Origin: Allosphingosinicella sp042666435
GTDB lineage: Bacteria; Pseudomonadota; Alphaproteobacteria; Sphingomonadales; Sphingomonadaceae
Assembly: GCF_042666435.1 (NCBI RefSeq)
Contig: NZ_JBHTDC010000001.1
Location: forward strand, 1,302,001 to 1,366,000
DNA: 64,000 nucleotides
Direction of reading: 5' to 3'
Position 1 is the stretch's first letter. Each line of letters begins with the position of its first letter. A model generated the notes under the pieces. The model was given only the letters and a program-made list of their open reading frames with translations. It was not told where the DNA came from and ran no database searches. The position numbers were made by a program, and so were the translations under genes. Below, piece after piece: positions 1-8,260 of this stretch.

Positions 1-1772
1 CGCGCTGGGCGGCTTACACCAAGGACGGCGACATGGTCGGCGGCGACATGCCGGGCTGGCTGCCGACTTTGTTCCGGCGGGCGGGGGCGACGGCGCTGAC
101 CGACCGGCGCGGCGAGTGCGTCTATGCCGGCTGCCCGCATTACCGCAAATGCTTCATCGAACGCTCGGCCCGGGCCAGCCAGGACGCCGACATCGTCATC
201 GCCAACCACGCGCTCGTCATGGTCAACGCCGCCCGAGGGCGCGAGACGGGCGGAGCGGCCACGCGTCTGGTGTTCGACGAGGGTCATCACCTGTTCGATG
301 CCGCCGATTCGACCTTCGCGACCGCGCTGACCGGCCAGGAGACGATCGAGCTCAGGCGCTGGCTGATCGGGCCGGAGGGCAAGTCGCGCGGGCGGCGGCG
401 CGGACTTTCGGCGCGGCTGATGGATGTCGCTTCCTATGACGAAGCCGGCGCGGCGGCGCTCGAGGCGGCGGTGCAGGCGGCGGGGCTGCTGACCGGCGAC
501 GGCTGGCTCCAGCGTATCGCCGAAGGCATGCCGTTCGGGCCGCTGGAGAAATTGCTCTCCGCGGTGCGCGGCACCGTCTATGCGCGCGCTTCGGCGCAGG
601 ATGCGGGCTACGGCATCGAGACCGAGCTGGCCGAGCTCGATGGCGACATCGTCTCGGCCGCGGCGCCGGCCGTCGAGGCGATGGAGTTGCTGCTCCGGCC
701 GCTGGTCGCGCTCGGCAAGAGGCTGGAGGCGGTGCTGGAGGACGCGCCCGACTGGCTCGATCCGCAGGCCAAGGCGCGGATAGAGGGGGCGATTGGCGGC
801 CTCGCCTGGCGGGTGCAGTCGCTCTCCGCCTGGATCGCCCTCGCCGCGCGAATCGGCGGGCCGGCCGATCCGGACTTCGTCGACTGGCTGGCGGTCGAGC
901 GGGTCGACGGCCGCGAATTTGATATCGGCGTCCACCGGCGCTGGCTCGACCCCACCCGGCCGCTCGCCAGGACGGTGCTGGAGCCGGCGCATGGCGTGGT
1001 GGTCACCTCGGCGACCTTGCGCAACGCGGAAGGATGGGACGCCGCGGAGGCGCGCACCGGCGCCTGCCACCTGCCGCATCCAACCCTCCATTTCAGCGCC
1101 GACAGCCCGTTCGATTATGCGGCGCATAGCGAGGTGCTGATCGTCACCGACGTCAAGCGCGGCGACATCGGCCAGCTCGCCGGCGCCTATGCGCGGCTGA
1201 TCGAGGCGGCGGGGGGCGGCACATTGGGGCTGTTCACCGCCATCCAGCGGCTGAAGGCGGTCCACGCCCGCATCGCCGACCGGCTCGCCCGCATTGGGCT
1301 GCCGCTCTACGCCCAGCATGTCGATCCGATCGACACCGGCACGCTGGTCGACATCTTCCGCGACGACCCCCGCGCCTCCCTGCTCGGCACGGATGCGCTT
1401 CGCGACGGGGTCGACGTGCCCGGGCACTCGCTCAGACTGGTGGTGATGGAGGGCGTGCCGTGGCCGCGCCCGACGGTGCTGCATGCGGCGCGGCGGGCGG
1501 CGGGCGGCGGTTCGGCCCATGACGACCGGGTGGTCCGGGCGCGGCTCGCCCAGGCGTTCGGGCGCCTCATTCGGCGGGCCGAGGACAGAGGCATTTTCGT
1601 GCTGCTCTCCGCCGCGACGCCATCGCGCTTGCTCACCGCTTTCCCTCCGGGCGTGTCGATCCGGCGGGTCGCGCTGGCCGAAGCCATCGAACGCGTCCGC
1701 TCCGGCCTTTCAACCGCCTCCTCTTTGGGGCATCAGGCGGTGGGAGAGACGGCGGTCGAGGGAAGATCATGA
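1..1772 (+). CDS. ATP-dependent DNA helicase, DinG/Rad3 (XPD-like) family, 5' end outside window
   Basis: The reading frame is open from base 3, so the start and the Walker A region lie off the left edge. Counting from the first in-window Met at 33, a cysteine cluster (C29, C34, C40 in RRGECVYAGCPHYRKCF) matches the iron-sulfur domain of XPD/DinG helicases. A DEGH box (residues 82-85, LVFDEGHH) is the Walker B motif. Near the C-terminus, LLGTDALRDGVDVPG and QAFGRLIRR fit superfamily 2 motifs V and VI. Family members unwind DNA 5' to 3' during repair. The stop overlaps the ATG of the next gene (ATGA), so the two are probably co-translated. Whether it is closer to DinG or YoaA cannot be decided without the N-terminus. 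Confidence 0.88.
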   Translation, partial: RWAAYTKDGDMVGGDMPGWLPTLFRRAGATALTDRRGECVYAGCPHYRKCFIERSARASQDADIVIANHALVMVNAARGRETGGAATRLVFDEGHHLFDAADSTFATALTGQETIELRRWLIGPEGKSRGRRRGLSARLMDVASYDEAGAAALEAAVQAAGLLTGDGWLQRIAEGMPFGPLEKLLSAVRGTVYARASAQDAGYGIETELAELDGDIVSAAAPAVEAMELLLRPLVALGKRLEAVLEDAPDWLDPQAKARIEGAIGGLAWRVQSLSAWIALAARIGGPADPDFVDWLAVERVDGREFDIGVHRRWLDPTRPLARTVLEPAHGVVVTSATLRNAEGWDAAEARTGACHLPHPTLHFSADSPFDYAAHSEVLIVTDVKRGDIGQLAGAYARLIEAAGGGTLGLFTAIQRLKAVHARIADRLARIGLPLYAQHVDPIDTGTLVDIFRDDPRASLLGTDALRDGVDVPGHSLRLVVMEGVPWPRPTVLHAARRAAGGGSAHDDRVVRARLAQAFGRLIRRAEDRGIFVLLSAATPSRLLTAFPPGVSIRRVALAEAIERVRSGLSTASSLGHQAVGETAVEGRS

Positions 1773-2308
1773 AGATTCTGACGCTGCTGCGCCACGCCAA
1801 GTCGACCTGGCACGATCCGGTCGCCCGCGACTTCGATCGTCCGCTCAACACGCGCGGCCGCAAGGCGGCGAAGACGGTGGGGCGCGAGATGCGCGCGCAG
1901 GGACTGCGTTTCGATCGCGTGCTCGCTTCGCCCGCCATGCGGGTGAGGGAGACGCTCGACGAGGTTGCCGACGGTTATGGGCGGTCGTTCGATCCCGAAT
2001 ATGACGCGCGCCTCTATCTCGCCTCGCCGGCCTTGCTGCTCGACATCATCCACGAGGTGGCCGATCCCGTCGAAAGGCTCCTCCTCGTCGGCCATAATCC
2101 CGGGCTGGAGCAGCTCGCCTTGCTGCTGACGGACGGGGAAGGATTGCGCCGCGAAGTCGCCGTCAAATATCCGACCGCGACGGTGGCCGAAATCGCCCTT
2201 CCGATCGACCATTGGCGCGATGCGGGGGAGGGAATGGGCATCCTCGCCCGCTTCATCCGCCCGCGCGACCTCGATCCCAGCCTGGGGCCGGACGAAGATA
2301 CGCATTGA
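1769..2308 (+). CDS. SixA-like phosphohistidine phosphatase (histidine phosphatase family)
   Basis: A 179-residue cytosolic protein of the histidine phosphatase (RHG) superfamily. The catalytic loop is at the extreme N-terminus (LLRHAKSTW, nucleophile His in RHA), and the second catalytic His is in LLLVGHNPGLEQL near the middle, the usual layout of SixA-type proteins. Known members remove phosphate from phosphohistidine in phosphorelay or PTS proteins, but many alphaproteobacterial homologues have no proven substrate. It starts inside the stop of the upstream helicase (ATGA overlap), so expression is coupled to it. It converges on the merR gene with only 19 bp between stops. Family assignment is firm, substrate is inference. 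Confidence 0.85.
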   Translation: MKILTLLRHAKSTWHDPVARDFDRPLNTRGRKAAKTVGREMRAQGLRFDRVLASPAMRVRETLDEVADGYGRSFDPEYDARLYLASPALLLDIIHEVADPVERLLLVGHNPGLEQLALLLTDGEGLRREVAVKYPTATVAEIALPIDHWRDAGEGMGILARFIRPRDLDPSLGPDEDTH

Positions 2309-2327
2309 AAGGCGTCGGACGCCGGGT

Positions 2328-2702
2328 TCAACGTCCGTCGAGCGCGTCCGCCAGCATCCCGCGCAGCGACCGCAGCTCGTCCGCCGGAAAGCCGGGATTC
2401 GGCTCCGCCGGCTCCGCGTCCGGCGCTCCGTCGCGTTCCTCGCCGTCGTCCGCGCCGCTCGTCAGGAGCTGCTGGACACCGCGAATGGTGTAGCCGTCCT
2501 GGTTCAGCAGGCGATGAATGCGCCGCGCGAGGGCGACATCGTCCGGGCGGTAGTAGCGGCGGTTGCCGGCCCGCTGGAGCGGGCGGAGCTGGGGAAAGCG
2601 CGTTTCCCAGTAGCGCAGGATATGCTGCGGGACGCCGAGGTCTCCGGCAAGCTCGCCGATGGTGCGGAATGCGTTCTCGCTCTTGGCGCGGGCTTCCGGC
2701 AA
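2328..2702 (-). CDS. MerR family transcriptional regulator downstream of ihfA
   Basis: A 124-residue protein with an N-terminal winged helix-turn-helix of the MerR type (residues about 12-60: TIGELAGDLGVPQHILRYWE, then RAGNRRYYRPDDV). A second helical part (HRLLNQDGYTIRGVQQLL) follows, and the tail is acidic and Pro/Glu-rich. There are no conserved metal-binding cysteines and no recognisable ligand domain, so it does not look like a metal or redox sensor. It lies 4 bp behind ihfA on the same strand, a conserved position in alphaproteobacteria, and is probably co-transcribed with it. Its targets are unknown. Confidence 0.88.
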   Translation of the reverse strand: MPEARAKSENAFRTIGELAGDLGVPQHILRYWETRFPQLRPLQRAGNRRYYRPDDVALARRIHRLLNQDGYTIRGVQQLLTSGADDGEERDGAPDAEPAEPNPGFPADELRSLRGMLADALDGR

Positions 2703-2706
2703 GGCC

Positions 2707-3030
2707 TCAGCCGCCGCTTACGATCCGCTCGCGCATGATCTGGCTGGCGCGGAAGGTAAGCACGCGGCGCGGCGCGATCGGCACCTCGACGCCGGTCTTG
2801 GGATTGCGGCCGATCCGCTCGCCCTTGTCGCGCAGGATGAAGCTTCCGAAACCGGATATCTTCACATTCTGCCCCTCGGCCAGGGCATGGCACATGTGAT
2901 GGAGCACGCGCTCGACGATGTTCGCCGATTCGGCGCGCGACAGCCCGATCTCGCGATGCACGACATCGGCGAGATCGGCACGCGTCAGCGTTCCGGCCGC
3001 CGGTTTCCTGATCGTCGCTGCATCGGCCAT
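2707..3030 (-). CDS. ihfA: Integration host factor subunit alpha
   Basis: A 107-residue HU/IHF-family DNA-bending protein. The body (LTRADLADVVHREIGLSR, then VKISGFGSFILRDKGERIG) and the DNA-intercalating arm (GRNPKTGVEVPIAPRRVLTF) are all present. I chose the ATG at 3030 rather than an upstream in-frame start because GGGGAGG sits about 8 nt before it and the length then matches IHF-alpha. IHF works as an alpha/beta heterodimer in nucleoid organisation and transcription. A TATATT hexamer (3064-3069 on the other strand) lies about 35 nt upstream, so ihfA may have its own promoter in addition to read-through from fabH. Confidence 0.95.
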   Translation of the reverse strand: MADAATIRKPAAGTLTRADLADVVHREIGLSRAESANIVERVLHHMCHALAEGQNVKISGFGSFILRDKGERIGRNPKTGVEVPIAPRRVLTFRASQIMRERIVSGG

Positions 3031-3108
3031 GGGCTTTCCTCCCCGCGAGTAATGGAAACGTCTAATATAGCTTGGATTCAAGTGCAATCGGCATTGCGCG
3101 ATCGACCG

Positions 3109-4071
3109 TCAATAGCGGATAACCGCAGCGCCCCAGGTGAAGCCGCCGCCCATCGCTTCCAGCACGATCAGGTCGCCTTTCCGGATCCGGCCGTCGCGGA
3201 CCGCGACGTCGAGCGCCAGGGGGACGGATGCGGCGGACGTGTTGGCATGCTGATCGACGGTGACCACGACCTTCTCCGGCGGGAGGCCGAGCTTCCGGGC
3301 GGTGGCGTCGAGGATGCGCTTGTTGGCCTGGTGCGGCACCACCCAATCCACCTCCTCGGCCTGATGGCCGGAGGCGGCGAGGACTTCGTTGAGAACGGCG
3401 GCGAGGTTCACCACCGCGTGGCGAAACACTTCCTTGCCCTTCATGCGCAGCTTGCCGACCGTGCCGGTGGTGGAGACGCCTCCGTCGACATAGAGGAGGT
3501 CGTTATGACGGCCGTCGGCGTGGAGCCGGGTGGCGAGGATGCCCTGATCCTCGGTTTCCTCCGCCTTCAGCACCAGCGCGCCGGCGCCGTCGCCGAACAG
3601 CACACAGGTGGTTCGGTCCTCCCAGTCGAGGATGCGGCTGAACGTCTCCGATCCGATGACGAGGGCGTAATCGGCCATGCCGCCCTTCAGCATATTGTCG
3701 GCGACGGAGAGGGCATAGAGGAAGCCGGTGCAGACCGCCGCCACGTCGAAGGCGATGCAGTCGTCGATGCCGAGCGCCGTCTGCACCCGGGTCGCGCTCG
3801 CCGGGAAGGTCTGGTCGGGAGTGGCCGTGGCGAGCACGATGAGGCCGATCTGCCCGGCGGTCACTCCAGCGGCTTCGAGCGCCTTGCGCGATGCCTCGGT
3901 CGCGAGCGTCGCCGTCGTCTCGCCGTCTCCGGCAATGTGGCGCGCCTCGATGCCGGTGCGCTCGACGATCCATTCATGGGTGGTCTCGACCCGCTCGGCG
4001 AGCTCGGCATTTGTCACCCGCCGCGGCGGCAGCGCGGAGCCGGTTCCGATGACGACAGCGCGGCGGGTCAT
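3109..4071 (-). CDS. fabH: Beta-ketoacyl-ACP synthase III (FabH)
   Basis: A 320-residue ketoacyl synthase III that starts type II fatty acid synthesis by condensing acetyl-CoA with malonyl-ACP. The catalytic triad is visible: Cys114 in AAVCTGFLYA, His in VVPHQANKRIL and Asn in QHANTSAASVP. The C-terminal GGGFTWGAAVIRY is the typical family end. The gene overlaps the end of plsX by 4 nt (ATGA), so the acyl-phosphate and chain-initiation enzymes are translationally coupled. rpmF-plsX-fabH-ihfA-merR is a conserved alphaproteobacterial block. Confidence 0.97.
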   Translation of the reverse strand: MTRRAVVIGTGSALPPRRVTNAELAERVETTHEWIVERTGIEARHIAGDGETTATLATEASRKALEAAGVTAGQIGLIVLATATPDQTFPASATRVQTALGIDDCIAFDVAAVCTGFLYALSVADNMLKGGMADYALVIGSETFSRILDWEDRTTCVLFGDGAGALVLKAEETEDQGILATRLHADGRHNDLLYVDGGVSTTGTVGKLRMKGKEVFRHAVVNLAAVLNEVLAASGHQAEEVDWVVPHQANKRILDATARKLGLPPEKVVVTVDQHANTSAASVPLALDVAVRDGRIRKGDLIVLEAMGGGFTWGAAVIRY

Positions 4072-5117
4072 TGCGCGGCGGCCTGATCGGCGCGGTGGGC
4101 GGCTATGTCCGCGAGATCCTGGGTGATCTTGCGGGTGAGATCCTCGCGGACCATGCGCGCCGCCACCCGGATCGCGTTGGCGACGCCTTTTTCATTGGCG
4201 TTGCCGTGGCTCTTCACGACCAGCCCGTTCAAGCCCAGGAAGACGGCGCCATTGTGGTTGTTGGGATCGAGATGGTGCTTGAGCAATTCGGTCGCCGGCC
4301 GCGAGATCAGGAAACCGACCTTGGAGCGCACCGAGCTGGTGAAGGCGCGCCGAAGCAGATCGGTGACGAAGCGGGCCGTCCCCTCGGCGGTCTTGAGCGC
4401 GATGTTGCCCGAAAAGCCGTCGGTGACGATCACGTCGACATCGCCCCGCGAGATTTTATCGCCTTCGGTGAATCCGTCGAAGCGCATGCGAAGATAATCG
4501 GCCTCGCGCAGGATAGACGCGGCGTCCTTGAGCTGGTCGGTGCCCTTGAGCTCCTCGGTGCCGATGTTGAGGAGGCGGACGCGGGGTTTGTCGATATCGA
4601 GCACCACGCGAGAATAAGCCGCACCCATGACGGCGAACTGAACGAGATTCTGGGTATCGCACTCGGTATTGGCGCCAAGATCGAGCATGACGAGGTCGTT
4701 GTCGCCCAAGGTTGGCAGCAAGGCGGCGAGCGCGGGCCGATCGATGCCCTTCAGGGTGCGGAGCGCGACCTTGGACATCGCCATCAGCGCGCCGGTATTG
4801 CCGGCGGACAGGGCGGCATTGGCGTCGCCCGTCTTCACCGCCTGAATGGCGCGCCCCATCGAGGTGGTCTTGGCGCGGCGCAGCGCCAGGCTCGGCTTCT
4901 CCTCGGCGGCGATGACGTCGTCGCAATGGACGATTTCGACGACGCCGGCGAGCCCGGAATGCCTGCCGAGTTCCGACGCGATCGCCGCTTCGTCGCCGAA
5001 GATCAGGAAGCTCAGGTCGGAGCGGCGGTCGTGGGCGCGCGCCGCGCCCGCCAGCATCACCGCCGGGCCGACATCGCCACCCATCGCGTCGATTGCGATC
5101 CGTGGCGCGCTGCCCAC
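4068..5117 (-). CDS. plsX: Phosphate acyltransferase PlsX
   Basis: A 349-residue protein with the PlsX signature at the start (RIAIDAMGGDVGPAVML) and the conserved stretches GNTGALMAMS, LDLGANTECD and VTDGFSGNIALKTAEG. PlsX converts acyl-ACP and phosphate to acyl-phosphate, the substrate of PlsY in phosphatidic acid synthesis; it is a peripheral membrane enzyme. It lies 29 bp after rpmF and overlaps fabH by 4 nt, so it is the middle gene of an operon linking ribosome, phospholipid and fatty acid synthesis. Length is normal for the family. Confidence 0.96.
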   Translation of the reverse strand: MGSAPRIAIDAMGGDVGPAVMLAGAARAHDRRSDLSFLIFGDEAAIASELGRHSGLAGVVEIVHCDDVIAAEEKPSLALRRAKTTSMGRAIQAVKTGDANAALSAGNTGALMAMSKVALRTLKGIDRPALAALLPTLGDNDLVMLDLGANTECDTQNLVQFAVMGAAYSRVVLDIDKPRVRLLNIGTEELKGTDQLKDAASILREADYLRMRFDGFTEGDKISRGDVDVIVTDGFSGNIALKTAEGTARFVTDLLRRAFTSSVRSKVGFLISRPATELLKHHLDPNNHNGAVFLGLNGLVVKSHGNANEKGVANAIRVAARMVREDLTRKITQDLADIAAHRADQAAAQ

Positions 5118-5146
5118 CGGTGTCGCCTCCAGAAGCTTGTTAGCCG

Positions 5147-5326
5147 TTACGCCTCGACCGGCCGGATTTCGCGGCCGTTATAATGGCCGCAGCCGCCGCA
5201 CAGATTATGCGGCAGGCGAAGTTCGCCGCAATTCGGGCATTCCTGATAATTGACCGGCTTCAGCGCATGATGGCTGCGACGCATGTTGCGCTTGGAAGGC
5301 GAAGTTTTTCTTTTAGGGACGGCCAT
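5147..5326 (-). CDS. rpmF: 50S ribosomal protein L32
   Basis: A 59-residue gene translated directly from the sequence. It begins MAVPKRKTSPSKRNMRRSHH and carries two cysteine pairs (CPNCGE and CGGC-type) that would bind zinc. It ends GREIRPVEA. This is the alphaproteobacterial form of L32, a small zinc-ribbon protein of the large ribosomal subunit. It is the first gene of the rpmF-plsX-fabH-ihfA-merR run; its promoter must lie in the roughly 190 bp between 5327 and 5520, where I cannot pick a convincing -35/-10 pair. Confidence 0.96.
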   Translation of the reverse strand: MAVPKRKTSPSKRNMRRSHHALKPVNYQECPNCGELRLPHNLCGGCGHYNGREIRPVEA

Positions 5327-5520
5327 GCTGGCACCTGTTCCAATCGATCGAGTCTATGATGCAACGAGCAGCGGCGCCAATCGGTCAACGGCCGGATCGG
5401 CCGCTGGCCATGGCGGCCGGGATACTCGTTCTTGAGCGGTGCCGCCTATAGCGGATTTCGCGGATGTTGCAAGCGCCGCTTCCCCGTGCGAGCGGAGCGA
5501 GGATAGAGGGAGAATAGTCG

Positions 5521-5976
5521 ATGATGTTGCCGATCACCTTGACCATCGCGGGCGCCGCCGCCCTGCTCAACGTCTGGCTCGGCCTGAGGGTCAGCCGGCT
5601 GCGGCGGCAATATAATGTCTCGATCGGCCATGGCGGCAAGAGCGCGCTCGCGACGCGCAGCCGTTCGCATTCCAATTTCATCGAATATACGCCCTTCTTC
5701 CTCATCCTGCTGGGCCTGGTCGAGATGGCGCGCGGTTCCGAGCTGTGGCTGTGGGGCGCGGCGATCCTGTTCATCCTGGCGCGCCTCCTCCATCCGTTCG
5801 GCATGGACCGGCCGGAGCGCGTCTGGATGCGGACGGTCGGCGTGGCGGTGACCTGGGCTGTCCTGCTCGGCCTTGCGGCCTATGCGATCGCGATCCCCTA
5901 TCTGGAACGGGCGCGGGCGCCTTCGCTTACCTACGCCGCCTCGACAGGCTCTCCGGAAACCCCGAAACCGATCTGA
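5521..5976 (+). CDS. MAPEG family membrane protein
   Basis: A 151-residue integral membrane protein with four predicted hydrophobic segments. Sequence features of the MAPEG family (membrane-associated proteins in eicosanoid and glutathione metabolism) are the Arg-rich first loop (RVSRLRRQYNVSIGHGG), the RSHSNFIEYTPFFLILL segment and the later ARLLHPFGM. Eukaryotic members are glutathione transferases or peroxidases; the bacterial ones are mostly uncharacterised. It stands alone between divergent rpmF and the convergent metallo-hydrolase gene. Family is clear, reaction is not. Confidence 0.85.
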   Translation: MMLPITLTIAGAAALLNVWLGLRVSRLRRQYNVSIGHGGKSALATRSRSHSNFIEYTPFFLILLGLVEMARGSELWLWGAAILFILARLLHPFGMDRPERVWMRTVGVAVTWAVLLGLAAYAIAIPYLERARAPSLTYAASTGSPETPKPI

Positions 5977-6022
5977 GCGGGCCGGAATCGGCGACGATCG
6001 CGCACCACCGCAGTAGCGACTC

Positions 6023-6682
6023 TCACCTCCTCGCCAGCGCTTGGTCGCCGACGAAGGGGTTGGTGCGCCGCTCATGGCCGAAATTGCTCATCGGGCCGTG
6101 GCCGGGAATGAAGGCAGTGTCGTCGCCCAAAGGCCACAATTTCGAGACGATCGCGTCGAGCAGGGCCTGATGGTCGCCCATCGGGAAATCGGTGCGCCCG
6201 ATCGAGCCCTGGAACAGTACGTCGCCGACAATGGCCAGCTTCGATTCGGGATGGTGGAAAACGACGTGGCCGGGCGTGTGGCCGGGGCAGTGGTATACGT
6301 TGAAGCTCAGTTCGCCGACAATGGCCGCGTCGCCTTCGTCGAGCCAGCGGTCCGACGCGAACGGCACGCCCTCGATGCCGTAGCGGGCGCCGTCCTCCGC
6401 CAGCCGGTCGATCCAGAATTTGTCGGCCAGGTGCGGACCTTCGATCTTCACGCCGAGCTCGTCCGCGAGCAGCTTGGCCGATCCGCAATGGTCGATATGG
6501 CCGTGGGTGAGCAGGATCTTCTCGATCGTCACGCCCTGTTGCGCGGCGGCCGCCTTGAGCCGGTCGATATCGCCGCCGGGATCGACGAAGGCGCCGCGCA
6601 TCGTCCGCGTGCACCACAGCAAGGTACAATTCTGCTGGAGCGGGGTGACCGGGATGATCGCGGCCTTGAGGGGAGAGGTCAT
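6023..6682 (-). CDS. MBL-fold metallo-hydrolase, YcbL/glyoxalase II-like
   Basis: A metallo-beta-lactamase-fold enzyme with a complete two-metal site: THGHIDHCG (HxHxDH), HCPGHTPGHV, VGDVLFQGSIGRTDF and PGHGPMSNFGHE. The compact size (219 residues from the chosen ATG) and lack of a long C-terminal helical domain fit the short glyoxalase II-like YcbL group, which hydrolyses S-lactoylglutathione weakly or acts on related thioesters. I chose MTSPLKAAII (6682) because family homology begins there; ATGs at 6694 and 6784 are in frame but add unrelated residues. The exact substrate cannot be read from the sequence. Confidence 0.87.
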   Translation of the reverse strand: MTSPLKAAIIPVTPLQQNCTLLWCTRTMRGAFVDPGGDIDRLKAAAAQQGVTIEKILLTHGHIDHCGSAKLLADELGVKIEGPHLADKFWIDRLAEDGARYGIEGVPFASDRWLDEGDAAIVGELSFNVYHCPGHTPGHVVFHHPESKLAIVGDVLFQGSIGRTDFPMGDHQALLDAIVSKLWPLGDDTAFIPGHGPMSNFGHERRTNPFVGDQALARR

Positions 6683-6878
6683 GCGCCGCGACATGGTCCG
6701 CGGCGGCGCCGGATGCAAGCACTCCGCCGTCCGCTCACGGCCGTGCGTGGTTTGCCGGAGGCGCGGAAATTCACTTATCCGCACGAACCCGATGGATTTC
6801 AGGCCGCAATTCCATTAGGCGCCTGCGCTCGAATATCATCCGTCTCTATTTTCCAAGACGTTACGCAAAGGATAGACA

Positions 6879-7130
6879 ATGATTCGTTCTGCTTCTTCGC
6901 TTTCGTTGCTTGCCATTTTCGGGGCCGCCGCTTTGGCCGCCACGCCCGCACTCGCCGACAAGGGGGAGCACGCCCACGCCAACGAGGCGGCGACCGAAGC
7001 CGAAGCTCCCAAGGCGCCTGCCGCCAAGGAAGAGAAGAAGGTGTGCAAGACCATCGAGACCACTGGATCGCGCACGGGCGGCAAGAAAGTGTGCATGACC
7101 CGCGCCGAATGGAAAAAGGTCGACATGTAA
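6879..7130 (+). CDS. Small exported protein with paired cysteines, unknown function
   Basis: An 83-residue protein with a clear Sec signal peptide (MIRSASSLSLLAIFGAAALA, cleavage after ALA-DKG). The mature part begins with a His/Ala/Glu-rich stretch (EHAHANEAATEAEAPK) and ends with two cysteines in the pattern KVCKTIETTGSRTGGKKVC, then MTRAEWKKVDM. The cysteines could form a disulfide in the periplasm. An ATG with a purine-rich upstream region (GCAAAGGATAGACA) is suitable for initiation. I recognise this only as a type of small sphingomonad exported protein; no function can be given. Confidence 0.7.
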   Translation: MIRSASSLSLLAIFGAAALAATPALADKGEHAHANEAATEAEAPKAPAAKEEKKVCKTIETTGSRTGGKKVCMTRAEWKKVDM

Positions 7131-7139
7131 GCGGACGGC

Positions 7140-8258
7140 TTACCAGCCGGCCGTCTTCTCCCACTCATCAATGATATGATGGCCGCCGTCCACGACCCGG
7201 TAGCGGTCGTAGGCGGCGGTCGTCATGCAGACGTGGTTGGGCAGGATTCGTATCCTGGCGCCGACCGGCAATAGATCGAACAAGGCGGAGTGCGCGACCG
7301 GCACTTCACCATGCTCCTGATGCACGCCGCCGACGACGAGGTCGCCGAACGCCGGCTCGCCGTCCAGATCGACGACGAGTCCGTAGCCCATGTCGCCGCC
7401 GGCAAGCGCCGCGGTCGACCGGTCCTTCGACAAAGCGAGGCCGCCGGCATCGACGATCAGATGGCCGCGAGCGCGGTCGTGGCTGATGACGGTGGCCAGC
7501 ACCGACACGGCGATGTCGCCGCGCGCCAACGAGCCGATCGCCGCCTGGAACAGGTCGCCCGCCATGTAGACGCCGGGGCGCAGCTCGGTGAGGCCGTCGC
7601 CCGAGCGCGCGTGGACGGCCGTGGGAGTCGAGCCGGCGCTGACGCCGGGCACGTCGAACCCGGCCTGGCGCAGCCGGCTGGCGGCCAGGACCACCGCTTC
7701 CCGCTCCTGCTCGGCGATCACGGTGATGGCTTCGGCCGAGCGCGCGCGGTAGCTGTGGCCGCCATGGGTGGCGACCCCGGCGAGAAATGCCCGCGAGCCT
7801 TTGAAGGCGTTAGCGATCTCCAGCAGCGCGCCGCCATCGGCCGCGACTCCGGTGCGATGCTCGCCGCTGTCGATCTCGATCCAGACGCGAAAGGGCATTG
7901 CGGCCGCCGCGATGGCGCGAGCCGCTTCGGCGCTGTCGACGAAGAAGCTGAAGCGTGGGATCGAGCGCGCTACACCCGCCGCTCGCTCCAGCTTGTCGGG
8001 CGTGAGGCAGACGGCGACCTGGATATCCTCGATGCCGTGCCCGGCGAAATATTCCGCTTCCTTCAGGGTCGAGACGGCGATGCCGCCATGTTCCGGGTCG
8101 ATCGCGATCCGCGCTGCGTCGATCGATTTCAGCGTCTTCATGTGGGGCCGAAGACCGACGCCGAGGCGCCGGCAGCGCTCCCGCATCGCCTCGCAATTCG
8201 CCTCCAGCCTGCCGCGGTCGAGGATGAGCGCGGGGGTGAAAAGGTCCGACAGCTCCAT
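7140..8258 (-). CDS. DSD1-type PLP enzyme (D-threonine aldolase / D-serine dehydratase-like)
   Basis: A 372-residue fold-type III PLP enzyme with an alanine-racemase-like N-terminal barrel. The PLP lysine is K41 in LRPHMKTLKS, and a C-terminal metal-binding patch is visible in LPNHVCMTTAAYDRY. This layout is shared by D-threonine aldolases and eukaryotic-type D-serine dehydratases, and motifs alone cannot separate them. It starts 2 bp after the stop of sdaA on the same strand, which suggests a shared role in breaking down L- and D-hydroxyamino acids. I use the ATG at 8258; a GTG at 8267 would overlap sdaA. Confidence 0.83.
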   Translation of the reverse strand: MELSDLFTPALILDRGRLEANCEAMRERCRRLGVGLRPHMKTLKSIDAARIAIDPEHGGIAVSTLKEAEYFAGHGIEDIQVAVCLTPDKLERAAGVARSIPRFSFFVDSAEAARAIAAAAMPFRVWIEIDSGEHRTGVAADGGALLEIANAFKGSRAFLAGVATHGGHSYRARSAEAITVIAEQEREAVVLAASRLRQAGFDVPGVSAGSTPTAVHARSGDGLTELRPGVYMAGDLFQAAIGSLARGDIAVSVLATVISHDRARGHLIVDAGGLALSKDRSTAALAGGDMGYGLVVDLDGEPAFGDLVVGGVHQEHGEVPVAHSALFDLLPVGARIRILPNHVCMTTAAYDRYRVVDGGHHIIDEWEKTAGW

Positions 8259-8260
8259 CG

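Noticed and set aside
2309..2327. Terminator between the SixA-like gene and merR
   Set aside because: GGCGTC-G-GACGCC is symmetric but has almost no loop and no T-run, so it is not a convincing terminator.
5327..5520. Promoter of rpmF (TTGACC on the minus strand)
   Set aside because: A TTGACC is present but no -10 hexamer lies at a suitable distance, so I could not place the promoter.
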